Of a DNA stretch of 64,000 nt, positions 20,801 through 29,700 are shown in pieces. Position numbers and translations under genes: made by a program. The notes under the pieces are model-generated. The model was not told the origin of the DNA, searched no databases, and saw only the letters and a program-made list of their open reading frames with translations. This DNA comes from Hirundichthys speculiger (Eukaryota; Chordata; Actinopteri; Beloniformes; Exocoetidae): positions 1-64,000 of the forward strand of contig JAGFBZ010002860.1 in assembly GCA_018398805.1 (NCBI GenBank), given 5' to 3'. Every line of letters starts with the position of its first letter. Position 1 is the first letter of the stretch.

Positions 20801-23733
20801 GTTGAAGCTCTTGCTCTAAAAGCGTTGCGTCTTTTCTTATCTGCCACCAAGACTGGCTAAGGTGGTGCGTGGAGCCCTGGACAGAAATGGTCCAGCCAAC
20901 TTCTCTCAGGCAGAGTTGGACATGTACCTGTCAGCATGCAAGTTTCTGGACACCTCCCTGGCTTTTCCTCCAGAGAAGATGCCGCTCTTTCAAATGTAAG
21001 GAGAACATGCTTCCATGTGTTATTAAATTAAAAGAGGTTGATCACTTTGTCTGGGTGTTCTTTTCATTTATACTTACTTGTTTATCATGCAGGTATCGCT
21101 GGGCGTTTGTTCCTGAGGTGGATGTGAACCGCTACAGTGGTCCAGAGAATGCCTTGATAGAAGGCGAACAGGAATGCACACCGCATGTGGTCAGAGTATT
21201 GGAAGGAATAGAGCAGCGCTATGGGGTAAGATACCAGGGACGCAAGACTGAAAGTCACTTCTGTTAGATAGACCAAATTGAAATCAAGTTTCCAAAAGCC
21301 AAGTTCAAACGACGTTTGTAGGTTGTTTGACTTTATATGACTGCACCCAAGTGCCAGGAACCTCCTTACCCTAACCTCCTAACCCTAATGCCAGGAACCT
21401 CCTAACCCTAACCTCCTAACCCTAGTGGCAGGAACCTACTAACCCTTATCCTAATCTCCTAACCCTAGTGCTAGGAACCTACTAACCCTAACCCTAACCT
21501 CCTAACCATAGTGCCAGGAACCTACTAACCCTAACGCCTAACCCTAACCTCCTAACCTCCTAACCCTAGTGACAGGAACCTCCTAACCCTAACCTCCTAA
21601 CCCTAGTGACAGGAACCTCCTAACTCTAACCTCCTAACCCTAGTGCCAGGAAGCTACTAACCCTAACCTCCTAACCCTAATGCCAGGAACCTCCTAACCC
21701 TAACCTCCTAACCCTAGTGGCAGGAACCTACTAACCCTTATCCTAATCTCCTAACCCTAGTGCTAGGAACCTACTAACCCTAACCTCCTAACCATAGTGC
21801 CAGGAACCTACTAACCCTAACGCCTAACCCTAACCTCCTAACCTCCTAACCCTAGTGACAGGAACCTCCTAACCCTAACCTCCTAACCCTAGTGCCAGGA
21901 AGCTACTAACCCTAACCTCCTAACCCTAATGCCAGGAACCTACTAACCCTAACCTCTTAATCCTAGTGACAGGAACCTACTAACCCTAACCTCCTAACCC
22001 TAATGCCAGGAACCTCCTAACCCCTAACCCCAGTGCCAGGAACCTCCTAACCCCTAACCCCGGTGCCAGGAACCTCCTAACCCCTAACCCCAGTTCCAGG
22101 AATGTACTATTGGAAAGACATAATACAGTGATGATATATTGTTACCACAACAACCTTTGCAAATGGGTTGGTACAGTGTGACTTTGCTAAAGATCTCATT
22201 TGACTGGAGTCTGAATATAGCCAAAAATGACTTTTAAAAAACTGTATATCAATAAGATGTATTTAGAATTTTCACCAGGGCACCAGATCATATGGAGCAT
22301 TGAAGCTCCAGCAGAACAATGTTGATTATCATCAAGCAAAATTAGTGCTCATTAAAGGAAAACTGAAGAGTTGAATTTACCCAAGGTCTATTCTGAGATG
22401 GTAAGGAATGTAAAATCTCTGTTATGGACCAAAACAATATGAATCGAAACAGTTTTGAGATAGAATTAAATATGTGTTTGCAGTAAAATGGCAAATAATG
22501 TTAACACAGGGGGCAGTAGACCTACATCAACACATATATCTACAGTATTTTAAGCCTCTGATGAGAATAAAAGTGATAGTTATACAAAGTTAAAAGTACC
22601 TTGGTTCATCTGTTAGGATCTTATCTGCCCAATCACTCAGGCAGAATGACATGTTTGAGTCTTGTCAGCTCTTTGCGTTAATAACTCCTCCCTGAAGTCG
22701 TTGAAAGCTTTAAGATCCTTGGCATTCACTTTTCTGGATCTTTCTCCTGGTCTCTCGATATAACTTGTCACAAAAGAAAACAGCAGAGACTTAATTTTTT
22801 TTCTAATCTTGTAAGAAATGTGGGGTGTCAACAAAAACTGTCAAGTTTTTACCTGTCTACGATGGAAAGAATGGTAGCACAGCCTGCTCTTAAAGGCAAT
22901 GGCTACTGACGCACTGATTGGTTTAACAGGTGGAACGCCCTAACCACTCCCATGCATAATATATGCATAATATAGCAGTTACCGCAGGTAAGATCACGGG
23001 TTTAGGGAGGTGGAAGATTGCGTTCTTTGCGGGGGAACGACCCTCCCGCTATCCGTTAATAGCGGCTTTAGGAGGTTTGGCGGAAGATCGGGCCCTATAT
23101 GTTCATTCCATTATTCAGGACAGTTTTGTGTCTCTAAATTAAGTTGCATGTGAGATTTAATTTAAAAAGAGAAAAAAAACTAATGGAAATACAGAAAAGA
23201 TGTGTTTAAAAAACTGTAGTGCGTTACAGTTTGCATCTCTTCCTGGTGCCTTGATTTCACATGTTTGCTGTGTTACCGTGAAAATGAACTGACTGTTAAA
23301 TTAAATCACCGTTATTGAGTTTTCATTAATTTAATTTCAAGGTTCCCATGAGATCAGTTTAAACTTTTAAAGTTGTTTTTTCCTTAATGACCCAGTCGGG
23401 GGCCTTTTGTCGTCTGAATCTGGTCCAATGTCCCCGCACTTTATCTCACTGTCTTCATCGTTTCCTCTGCTGTCGTTTCAGACACTGAACGGGCTGAGTG
23501 AGGAATCCACCACAGAGCACTTAGAGTTCCCCCTTCTTGCCCAGCGCTCGCTGTCCTCCATTACCCAGCTGTTGCCTTTCCTACGTACCCTTTGCTGTTC
23601 CTTCCAGGGCCCTCTCCCCGAACCTACACCCCACGCCCCCGTGGCAGTCTACCCGGCAGAGAGTTCACGGACTGTCCTAAAGAGGCTGGAGATCATCACT
23701 GAGGAAGAGTTCCTGGACTCCATGGAGAGTTGA
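3136..23733 (+). CDS. dop1b: DOP1 leucine zipper-like protein B (Dopey-2), complete, 37 coding exons, frame-broken
   Basis: DOP1 proteins are large cytosolic proteins that associate with MON2 on Golgi and endosome membranes and take part in endosome-to-Golgi retrieval. The spliced coding sequence is about 6,863 nt, or about 2,287 residues, against roughly 2,300 for human DOP1B. The start ATG lies in an AAAATGG context and opens [17 protein letters not shown], the conserved Dopey N terminus. The stop TGA ends the family C-terminal signature [20 protein letters not shown]. All introns have GT donors and AG acceptors and the phases agree except where noted. The B rather than A assignment rests on adjacency to morc3. 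Oddities: a frameshift in exon 7, a CAGTAG acceptor in exon 12 and a frameshift in exon 24. Exon coordinates are given in the three sub-entries below. Confidence 0.93.
4648..5927 (+). other. dop1b intron 5
   Basis: AT-rich intron of 1.3 kb with several poly(A)/poly(T) runs. I see no coding exon, RNA gene or recognisable transposon. Confidence 0.7.
6249..7085 (+). other. dop1b intron 7
   Basis: The intron includes, at about 6310-6405, an AT-rich ATT-repeat followed by CTTTATTTAAAC and GTAGAGACCTCATTTAC, which resembles the 3' tail of a common teleost LINE. Nothing else is recognised. Confidence 0.5.
7614..8268 (+). other. dop1b intron 10
   Basis: AT-rich intron with no feature that I can support. 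Confidence 0.7.
8918..13074 (+). CDS. dop1b: dop1b coding exons 13-19 (middle region with acidic linker)
   Basis: Exons: 8918-9210, 9294-9685, 9774-10045, 10135-10287, 10471-10571, 11188-11378, 11508-13074. Exon 13 is acidic and Ser-rich, as expected for the variable linker. Exons 14-18 hold conserved helical blocks such as [20 protein letters not shown] and [16 protein letters not shown]. Exon 19 (1,567 nt) is the largest. It starts with a basic patch (SRKRSSSK), continues with a Glu/Ser/Asp-rich stretch ([19 protein letters not shown]) and then [19 protein letters not shown], a conserved Dopey block. The exon is open throughout, about 520 codons, which argues that the gene is under constraint in spite of the frame breaks elsewhere. 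Phases agree at every junction. Confidence 0.92.
10572..11187 (+). other. dop1b intron 17
   Basis: AT-rich intron with no feature that I can support. Confidence 0.7.
13219..23733 (+). CDS. dop1b: dop1b coding exons 20-37 (C-terminal region)
   Basis: Exons: 13219-13318, 13439-13624, 13714-13836, 13935-14069, 14158-14214, 14299-14403, 14516-14582, 14703-14862, 16592-16671, 16810-16919, 17009-17158, 18343-18404, 18624-18752, 18848-18984, 20699-20754, 20852-20995, 21093-21225, 23482-23733. Landmarks: [17 protein letters not shown] (exon 26), [18 protein letters not shown] (exon 27), [16 protein letters not shown] (exon 30), [20 protein letters not shown] (exon 32), [11 protein letters not shown] (exons 35/36). 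Exon 24 has one extra base near 14173-14174: GTCGGACATCCC where the family frame needs GTCGACATCCC. Without it the exon is 56 nt and joins exon 25 in phase; with it the frame is lost. Confidence 0.9.
14863..16591 (+). other. dop1b intron 27, with possible LINE tail
   Basis: The 1.7-kb intron contains poly(T) tracts at about 16018-16042 and 16269-16286. Its last part (about 16440-16560) ends ACTAATAAAGTTTCTTGAATC, resembling the 3' end of a fish LINE. A GC-rich CACCACCACC block occurs near 15742-15760. No coding region is supported. Confidence 0.5.
17159..18342 (+). other. dop1b intron 30
   Basis: The 173-codon ORF that reads through the exon 30 donor has no family similarity past the splice site and is taken as intronic. 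There is a short CGCACGCACACACA run near 17865-17885. Nothing else is supported. Confidence 0.6.
19022..20636 (-). mobile_element. Complete Tc1-family transposon, DD38E (Intruder-type)
   Basis: A 1,615-bp element lies in dop1b intron 33, flanked by TA at 19020-19021 and 20637-20638, as expected of Tc1/mariner target duplication. The outermost 27 bp are inverted repeats with one mismatch; the left end begins CACTACCGTTCAAAAGTTTG and the right end read inward begins CACTACTGTTCAAAAGTTTG. The element holds one uninterrupted transposase on the minus strand. The DD38E spacing fits the family described as Intruder, a close relative of DD34E Tc1 elements known from ray-finned fish. Intact ORF and nearly identical ends suggest recent insertion. 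Confidence 0.93.
19184..20227 (-). CDS. Tc1-family transposase, intact, DD38E
   Basis: The 347-residue protein cuts and pastes its own element through a DDE RNase H-like domain. Residues 1-50 form a helix-turn-helix ([20 protein letters not shown]). A GRP-type AT-hook-like motif follows (SGRPH, about 58-62), then a second HTH (about 75-110) and a basic nuclear-localisation-like stretch ([17 protein letters not shown], 119-135). Catalytic residues appear as D154 ([12 protein letters not shown]), D244 ([11 protein letters not shown]) and E283 ([12 protein letters not shown]), with 38 residues between the last two instead of the usual 34. A glycine-rich box ([13 protein letters not shown]) lies at 188-200. 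The ATG at 20227 gives the family start MARKRELS. No stop or frameshift is seen. It lies antisense to dop1b. Confidence 0.95.
   Translation of the reverse strand: MARKRELSSETRQSILVLRNEGYSMREISKKLKISYNGVYYSLQRTAQTGSNQSRKRSGRPHCTTEQEDKYIRVSSLRNRRLTGPQLASSLNSTRKTPVSTSTVKRWLQDSGLQGRVAKKKPYLRLANKRKRLRWAKEHRHWTEEDWKKVLWMDESKFEVFGSQRRTFVRRRTNEKMLEECLTPSVKHGGGNVMVWGCFGAGKVGDLYWVKGILNKEGYHSILQRHAIPSGQRLIGANFILQQDNDPKHTSKLCKNYLEQKQAAGILLVMEWPAQSPDLNPIELLWEQLDRMVRKKCPSNQSNLRELLLEAWGAISPDYLNKLTARMPKVCNAVIAANGGFFDESKV
21350..22112. repeat. Telomere-like CCTAAC minisatellite
   Basis: About 760 bp in dop1b intron 36 made of imperfect units of roughly 30-40 bp, each combining CCAGGAACCTCCTAACCC with CTAACCTCCTAACCCTA. 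The core CCCTAA hexamer equals the vertebrate telomeric C-strand. Larger segments recur as well: the block at about 21380-21560 returns at about 21670-21850, indicating unequal exchange or slippage of higher-order units. Confidence 0.9.
22113..23481 (+). other. Rest of dop1b intron 36
   Basis: About 1.4 kb between the minisatellite and the last coding exon. A 65-codon minus-strand ORF at 22637-22834 ends a Lys/Arg-rich stretch ([20 protein letters not shown]) that looks protein-like but matches no family I can name. No other feature is supported. Confidence 0.4.
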
Positions 23734-24615
23734 AAGCAGAGCGGTTTGACTCGCGAGGGAAAATAACTCAAAAAAGGCACAACCAGTGATGATGTTGTAC
23801 TGTGAACTAGTGGAAAAGGAAATGTGTTGGGATTCTGCGTTTTAATGTTTTAACTTGTCTGATCCTCATGTTCGTACGTTACTCTGAGGTGCTCTCCTAC
23901 TGAAGCTTAGCTGGGAAAAATCAAGGGACTTCATAGTAATTATTCCGGTCAGCTTTTTTTTTTCTTTTAGGGCTGAGAAATGTGGTGTATTAATTATAAA
24001 CTACTAGGGAATGCATCTTTCTTGCCCAAAAAGGGCTATTATCTCAAGTTCAAAATGTTTCATCTAAACTTTATGTGATATTCACTTAAAAAGAAAAAAG
24101 AAAGAAATTACCATTGAAAGCAGTTATTTACACCATCTTTAAATTGTGGACCATCTTTTTAAAAGGCATGCACCTTATAATGATGGTAGTTCTGGTAGTG
24201 ATTTTTAGTTGAGGAGGAAAGTTTACTGTGAAAAACTTTATGAAGTATTGTTTGCTTTTTACTCTCTAACTCTGGTTTACTGCAGTCAGTGTTTCAGAAG
24301 CCTAACTGTGTTAATGTAAAGAGTTAACATGGTGGTTAATATTCTGTGTCATTGATAAGTTACTGAATGTTCTTTGTACGCATCGGGAAAATTTAAATAT
24401 TTAAAATGCCTCAAAGTAATTCCTGCTTGCAGTTTTTCTGTTTAAGGGAAATTAGCTTTTCCTTTTAGTTGTTCGTGAATGATTTTTACTGCCCTCTTCT
24501 GTTTTCAACATTACTGAATGTTCCATAAGTTATTTTGGATGTTTAAAGGACCATGTCAAGTTTTGACAGCAGAACTGAGACTCATTAAATTAAGTATTAA
24601 ACTTTGATTCTGTGG
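23734..24615 (+). other. dop1b: dop1b 3' UTR and poly(A) signals
   Basis: After the TGA at 23731-23733 an AT-rich 3' UTR runs to two ATTAAA signals at 24584-24589 and 24596-24601. These are followed by a GT/T-rich stretch (GTGGGTTGTTTTT), the usual downstream element, so cleavage is likely near 24615. Inferred from sequence only. Confidence 0.6.
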
Positions 24616-25950
24616 GTTGTTTTTTTTTTTTCCCTGCTCATCTACAGTCATTGCCTATTTTTTTGCATTCTGGTTGGGAGGAAAGTTGGTCTGGTATGTG
24701 TTGTTTAAAAAAAAAAAAGAAAAAAAAGTAAGCGCTAAAATATTCTGGATTTCACCAACACTCAGTAAATAATGATTCTCCAAAAACAGGATTTGAGTCA
24801 AAAGTTGTTTAGAAAAAAAATTAAAAATCACTGGAATTCAGCAAAGACATAAACCTGTCTGTCTGACAGCTAAATCAAATTTTTAAGCTATTCTGCTTTT
24901 TTTTTTAATACAAACTCCAGGAGAGAATGCAGCCAGTTTCTTTTGTTTTGTTTTATTTTGTTTTTTTAAGCCACTAAGTTATTTTGTCTGGTTCTAACAG
25001 CATTGCTTTGCCTTCTAGATTTAACTGTGCATGCACAGTAATCCATTTCTAACCAAAATGATTATATAGACTTTGTTTTCATATTTTAATAGTAGGTTTA
25101 TCATTTTTTTTTTTTTGTCTGGCTGTATAGTGTGTCAAAAACACAAGAAATGGAGACACTGATCCAGACTTGGGATTCAGAAGACCAAAGAGGAGATTCA
25201 TGGATGTAATGAAAGAAGACATGAAGTTAGTTGGTGTGAGAGAAGAGGATGGAGAAGATGGAGATGGAGGCTGATGATTGGCCACCCCTGAAAGTAACAG
25301 CTGTGGAAGATAAATGTACTGTTATGTTACTTTTACAATAGTCTCTTCACTTCTAAGGTAAAATAGTGTTGCATAGAGTTAAAATATGATAATTATGTTT
25401 TACTGTTGAATTACAGATAAACTGTGAATCACTGACAAGCTGTAACTATTAGACTGAGCACAGGATGTTAGACAAGTAAGCATAGAAATGGAGTCAGCCA
25501 ATCAGAAGAGGCCATTGTCCCACGGAGACGATGAAAAGTCTGTGATAAAAAGCAGGCGTGCTTAAGACCCAGAGATAAGGCAGGTTAATAAATTTATAAC
25601 ATTCCAGTAAAAGTGTCGGGGCTTAGAGTTTTGCGGCCCTTCAAGAAAAAAAAAAAAAAAAAGTCAACACAGCCAAAAGGAAAAGAAAGAGAGAGATATT
25701 TTTGTAGAAATTTTAAGTATAAAATGTTTTTATTTTGGCTCAGCGGAAGAATGAAATATGAATCAACAAATGGGAGGGGGAAATGTACAGACTGTCATTT
25801 TTAGTAATTACACACTACATTAGGTCCGCTGGCTGAAAGTAGTAAGTAGTCGAACGCAGAAATATATATTTGAGAATATTAGCAGTAACAGTAAAACTTC
25901 AAAGAGGTCAGCGTCTCTTTTTATAAACACCAAGCTTTTATTCTGGAAAT
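24616..25950. other. dop1b-morc3 intergenic region
   Basis: AT-rich and low-complexity, with poly(A)/poly(T) tracts at 24708-24729, 25102-25115 and 25645-25663. The stretch at about 25430-25640, with AATAAATTTATAAC near its end, could be a retroelement or LTR fragment but I cannot support a family. No gene is seen. Confidence 0.5.
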
Positions 25951-26197
25951 GTAAAACCGGAAGTGAACATTCTGTCGGTGGCCTTAACCCTTAACCACTT
26001 GTAAACAAGCGAAAGCGAAACCTATTTTTCTCAATGGAAATAACAGAGCTCGTTAACACATCGAATTGCTAACCATGGCAAAGTAGTTTGTTTGACATAC
26101 ATGTTGGAGCCTCTTCGGCGCCCTTACATCACGTGTTTGACCGTTTGAACCTCCGTAGATGGACTTCAGCTCCGCCTCCCACAGTCTTTACGGAAAA
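25951..26197 (+). promoter_or_regulatory. morc3: Presumed morc3 promoter and 5' UTR
   Basis: The 250 bp before the morc3 ATG are less AT-rich than the surroundings and hold an ETS/GABP-type site (ACCGGAAGTG, 25956-25965), a CACGTG E-box (26130-26135) and a GC-box-like CTCCGCCTCCC (about 26170-26180). Such sites are usual for TATA-less housekeeping promoters. The transcription start is not known. Confidence 0.45.
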
Positions 26198-26553
26198 ATG
26201 GCGGCCCAAACAGACCGAGGAGTACCACTCAGTACGGTGAGTGGACGTTACTTTATTTCTTTTGGATATATTGCCAGATATACTTAGAGATTAAACGTGT
26301 AAAAGGTCAATAAGAAAAGGAGTTTTTTTAAAAAGAAAAAAATCTATTCATGCTGGCGATAAGTTTAAACAATTTGAAACCATGCATCCTGTGCCATGTT
26401 AAAAGTATATGCAGGCGGTACTGTGGTCCGGTTGCCAGTAAACGTTTGGGATTTTAATGTACAATAAATTATAATGCGGAAGACTATCAGCATTAGTAGC
26501 AGCATTGTTATTATTTTTTCTTTATCTTCGCATTGATTTTGGTGTGACTCAGA

Positions 26554-26611
<58 letters not shown>

Positions 26612-26718
26612 AAACGTTGACCACAGTGCTTTACAGTCAAACAAAATCACAATTAAAACAATGAGATAAAGTATAAATATCAAAGCATAAAATCACAATA
26701 AATAGCATTAAATAAAAT

Positions 26719-26783
<65 letters not shown>

Positions 26784-29700
26784 CGTGTGTGTGTGTGTGT
26801 TTATGTATATGTATGTATACATGTGTATATATGTATGTATATACACACACATACATATATACATGTGTATATATGTATGTGTGTGTGCGTGTGTATATAC
26901 ATACATGTGAGTAAGTGAAAACTAGTGATGTGACTTTGATATCAAATGTAACCTGAATTAATTTCTTTCACTTGCAGCTTTCTCCTAAGTTTCTCCATAC
27001 CAACTCCACCAGCCACACCTGGCCCTTCAGCGCTATAGCTGAGCTCATAGGTGAGTCATCATCGTATGATAAAGAGAACTATATACGTTGTTATTTCTAC
27101 AGTTAACCTGCATGGCTGTTTTTTGGAACATGTTTGAATAAAAATAATATGTTTTTAGTTCAAAACCAATTTTTCATTTTGTGTGAATGTCTTAATAAGC
27201 ATTAAGGTTAGAACTTAAGATCCAATATTAACCTGTGGCAAACATTTCCACTGATATTGTTCCAGATGTTTAATTTCTTAAAGTTAGTTGGAGGTACAGT
27301 TTGGTTAGAATGAGAACAGTTTGTCAGGAATTCATTACTGTTTAAAATCAAAAGATGCAGATGCAAAAACACAGATGCATCCTTTTTTTTTTTAAATATA
27401 TATACATATATTTTATTTACAGATTTTTCAAGGTTTATAAAAACATACAATACAAAAAAGACATGCGAGGGGGGAAAAAAAGAGGGAAAAAAAAACCTGC
27501 CTATACACACATACCGTATTTTCGCGACCATAAGGCGCACCGGATCAAAAGGCACAGTCTCAGTTATGGGTGCTATTTCTGTATTTAACATAAACATAAG
27601 GCGCACCGGATTATAGGGCGCAGCCACGGTGAAACATGCCAGTACTTCGGCTTAAAGCACGCATGCTAACGTGTTTATAAAAAGGCAGCAGGAGCAAAAC
27701 TCAGTTTGGTTTAGGGATGCACATGGTTAACCGTTAACCCATAACAGTAACTCTAACCGATTAATACTAACGGTCAATTTTGTTTTTAAGCTACGTAATT
27801 CAATCAATTCATGGGGGCGTGTCTACAGGTACATCAGGCCTCTGATTGGTCAATTCTAAACATCCGCGTAGAAAAGAGCGCGTCATCAAAGAAATGAGTA
27901 AGTACCCACATCTGTACGATTCTGGTTCTCCACACTACAAAGACAGCACATATTCTAGTAATTCATGGAGGGAGATAGCGATGAATGTGGGTCTGGATAC
28001 GGCCGAGACGGTGAGGAAGTGAAAAAACGCAAGAGATAAGTTTAGTAAGTTTAGCTAGTTCGTGATTGTCGCTCTTGCGTTGTGGCGTGGAATAACATAG
28101 CGGAGACCGCGCTAGTATAATCAAAAGTGACGGTGGCATCTCTGCAACAAGCTGAGAGTATACACGGGAAAGTGTCCGCATGCGTCCACGACAACGTGCG
28201 CAACTTCGCAGCAGCCAACCTTCCGGGACTTATTGGTTAACGGTTATTAATCGTTAAAGGGCATCGGTTAACGGTCATAAAAAAAAAATCCAAAATGTGC
28301 ATCCCCAGTTTGGTTGTACTTTAACTAAGTATTTAACAATACAATCACATTCTTTTTTAATTAGTCCTCATTCACAAGTCCATCAAAGTCCTCATCTTCT
28401 GTATCTGAAGTGAACAGCTGGGCTAGTTCTCCATCGAACATGCCAGGTTCCCTCTCGTCACTCTGAGTCAGTCTCGTTTTCGTGCAGCTTCTCATTAATG
28501 ATTCCGGCTTTGTGGAAGCAGATACGTTAGCCCAAGCACCCGCAATCCACTCACAAATTGTTGCGTAACTCGCCCGGCGCTGCCCCCCAGTCTTGGTAAA
28601 ACTGTACCCGCCATCTGTCATCCATCGCTCCCAAGCCGTCCGCAATTTCACTTTGAATACCCTGTTCACACCGATGTCCAGCCATTGAGTTCTTTTGTTT
28701 TTTTATTTTTTTGTACTATTTTATTTTCAGTTTTGCAATACTTACAAACAAATCAATACAAACAGTATGTGGATGTAACATAAGGTAAGGCACAAAGAGT
28801 GAACTTCCTTACCTCAACAAAGAGAACCCCTACCTCCCACCCCTCAGAAAAGAAAAACAAACAACTAGAAAATTCCGGAGAAATTTTTATATGTGCATGC
28901 CCGCTTGCAGAACACTTGATTAAAATGGCCCTCTGCTTCGCAGAGGGCCATTTTACCCTCTGCTTCGCAGAGGGCCATTTTACTGCATAACAATATGTGC
29001 TGCCACATATTATAACAATAACATTTTATTATTTGATGTGGAGCCACATCATATTGATAAGGAATGGGATGAACTAAAGCTCCTATATGAGTCAAGGCTG
29101 TGATCATTCTCATAATATATCATATACTGTGCCTGAAGAACAGGCAGAAAGGGGCGGGGCCTCAGGGGAGCCAGTCACATGTGCGGCTCCTCCTGCGTGT
29201 GTATGTGTGTCTGTGAGAGGGGGAGAGAGAAAAAAAAGGCAGCTGCCTCCTAATTACACTGTCTCTAGTCAGTCCAAACCTGGATTTCTCTGTGTCCGAA
29301 CAAACGGCTGTAATTCAAGGCTGAATAAGTTTTTTGAAAAAATTCTTGAACCGTGAGCGCCACAAGGCTTTCAGCTACGCGGTGATATATATATTTTATT
29401 TCGTAAATGTTTTCCGTTTTTAAACTAGAGCAGTTTTAAAAAGTATAATTTTACCCTCTGGGGCAGTAGGCTGTTGATTCTGTCAAAGTCCGATTTTCCA
29501 TGTCCCGAACAAACTGCTCTAATTCAAAAACCGAATGAGTTTTTGAAAAAATTCTTGAACCGTGAGCGTCACAAGGCTTTCAGCATTACAGGGATATATT
29601 TATTTTTTCTCAAATGTCTACGGTTTTTAAATGACGGCAGTGTAAAAAACATGAAACTTTCTCTTGTCAGACGAGACTTTTGAAAAGTTTCCCCATAGAA

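Noticed and set aside
21350..22112. Regular repeats resembling a CRISPR array
   Set aside because: Units are degenerate and contiguous, without unique spacers, and the genome is vertebrate; this is a minisatellite.
3136..23733. Calling dop1b a pseudogene
   Set aside because: Splice sites, phases and conserved residues are kept in nearly all of 37 exons and one exon is open for about 520 codons; the few breaks look like indel errors or rare alleles.
25430..25640. Possible LTR between the two genes
   Set aside because: No inverted ends, target duplication or partner copy could be found by eye.
26637..26918. ORFs of 64-89 codons on both strands rich in Tyr-Ile or Thr-His
   Set aside because: They are translations of the TA/GT microsatellite and carry no protein information.
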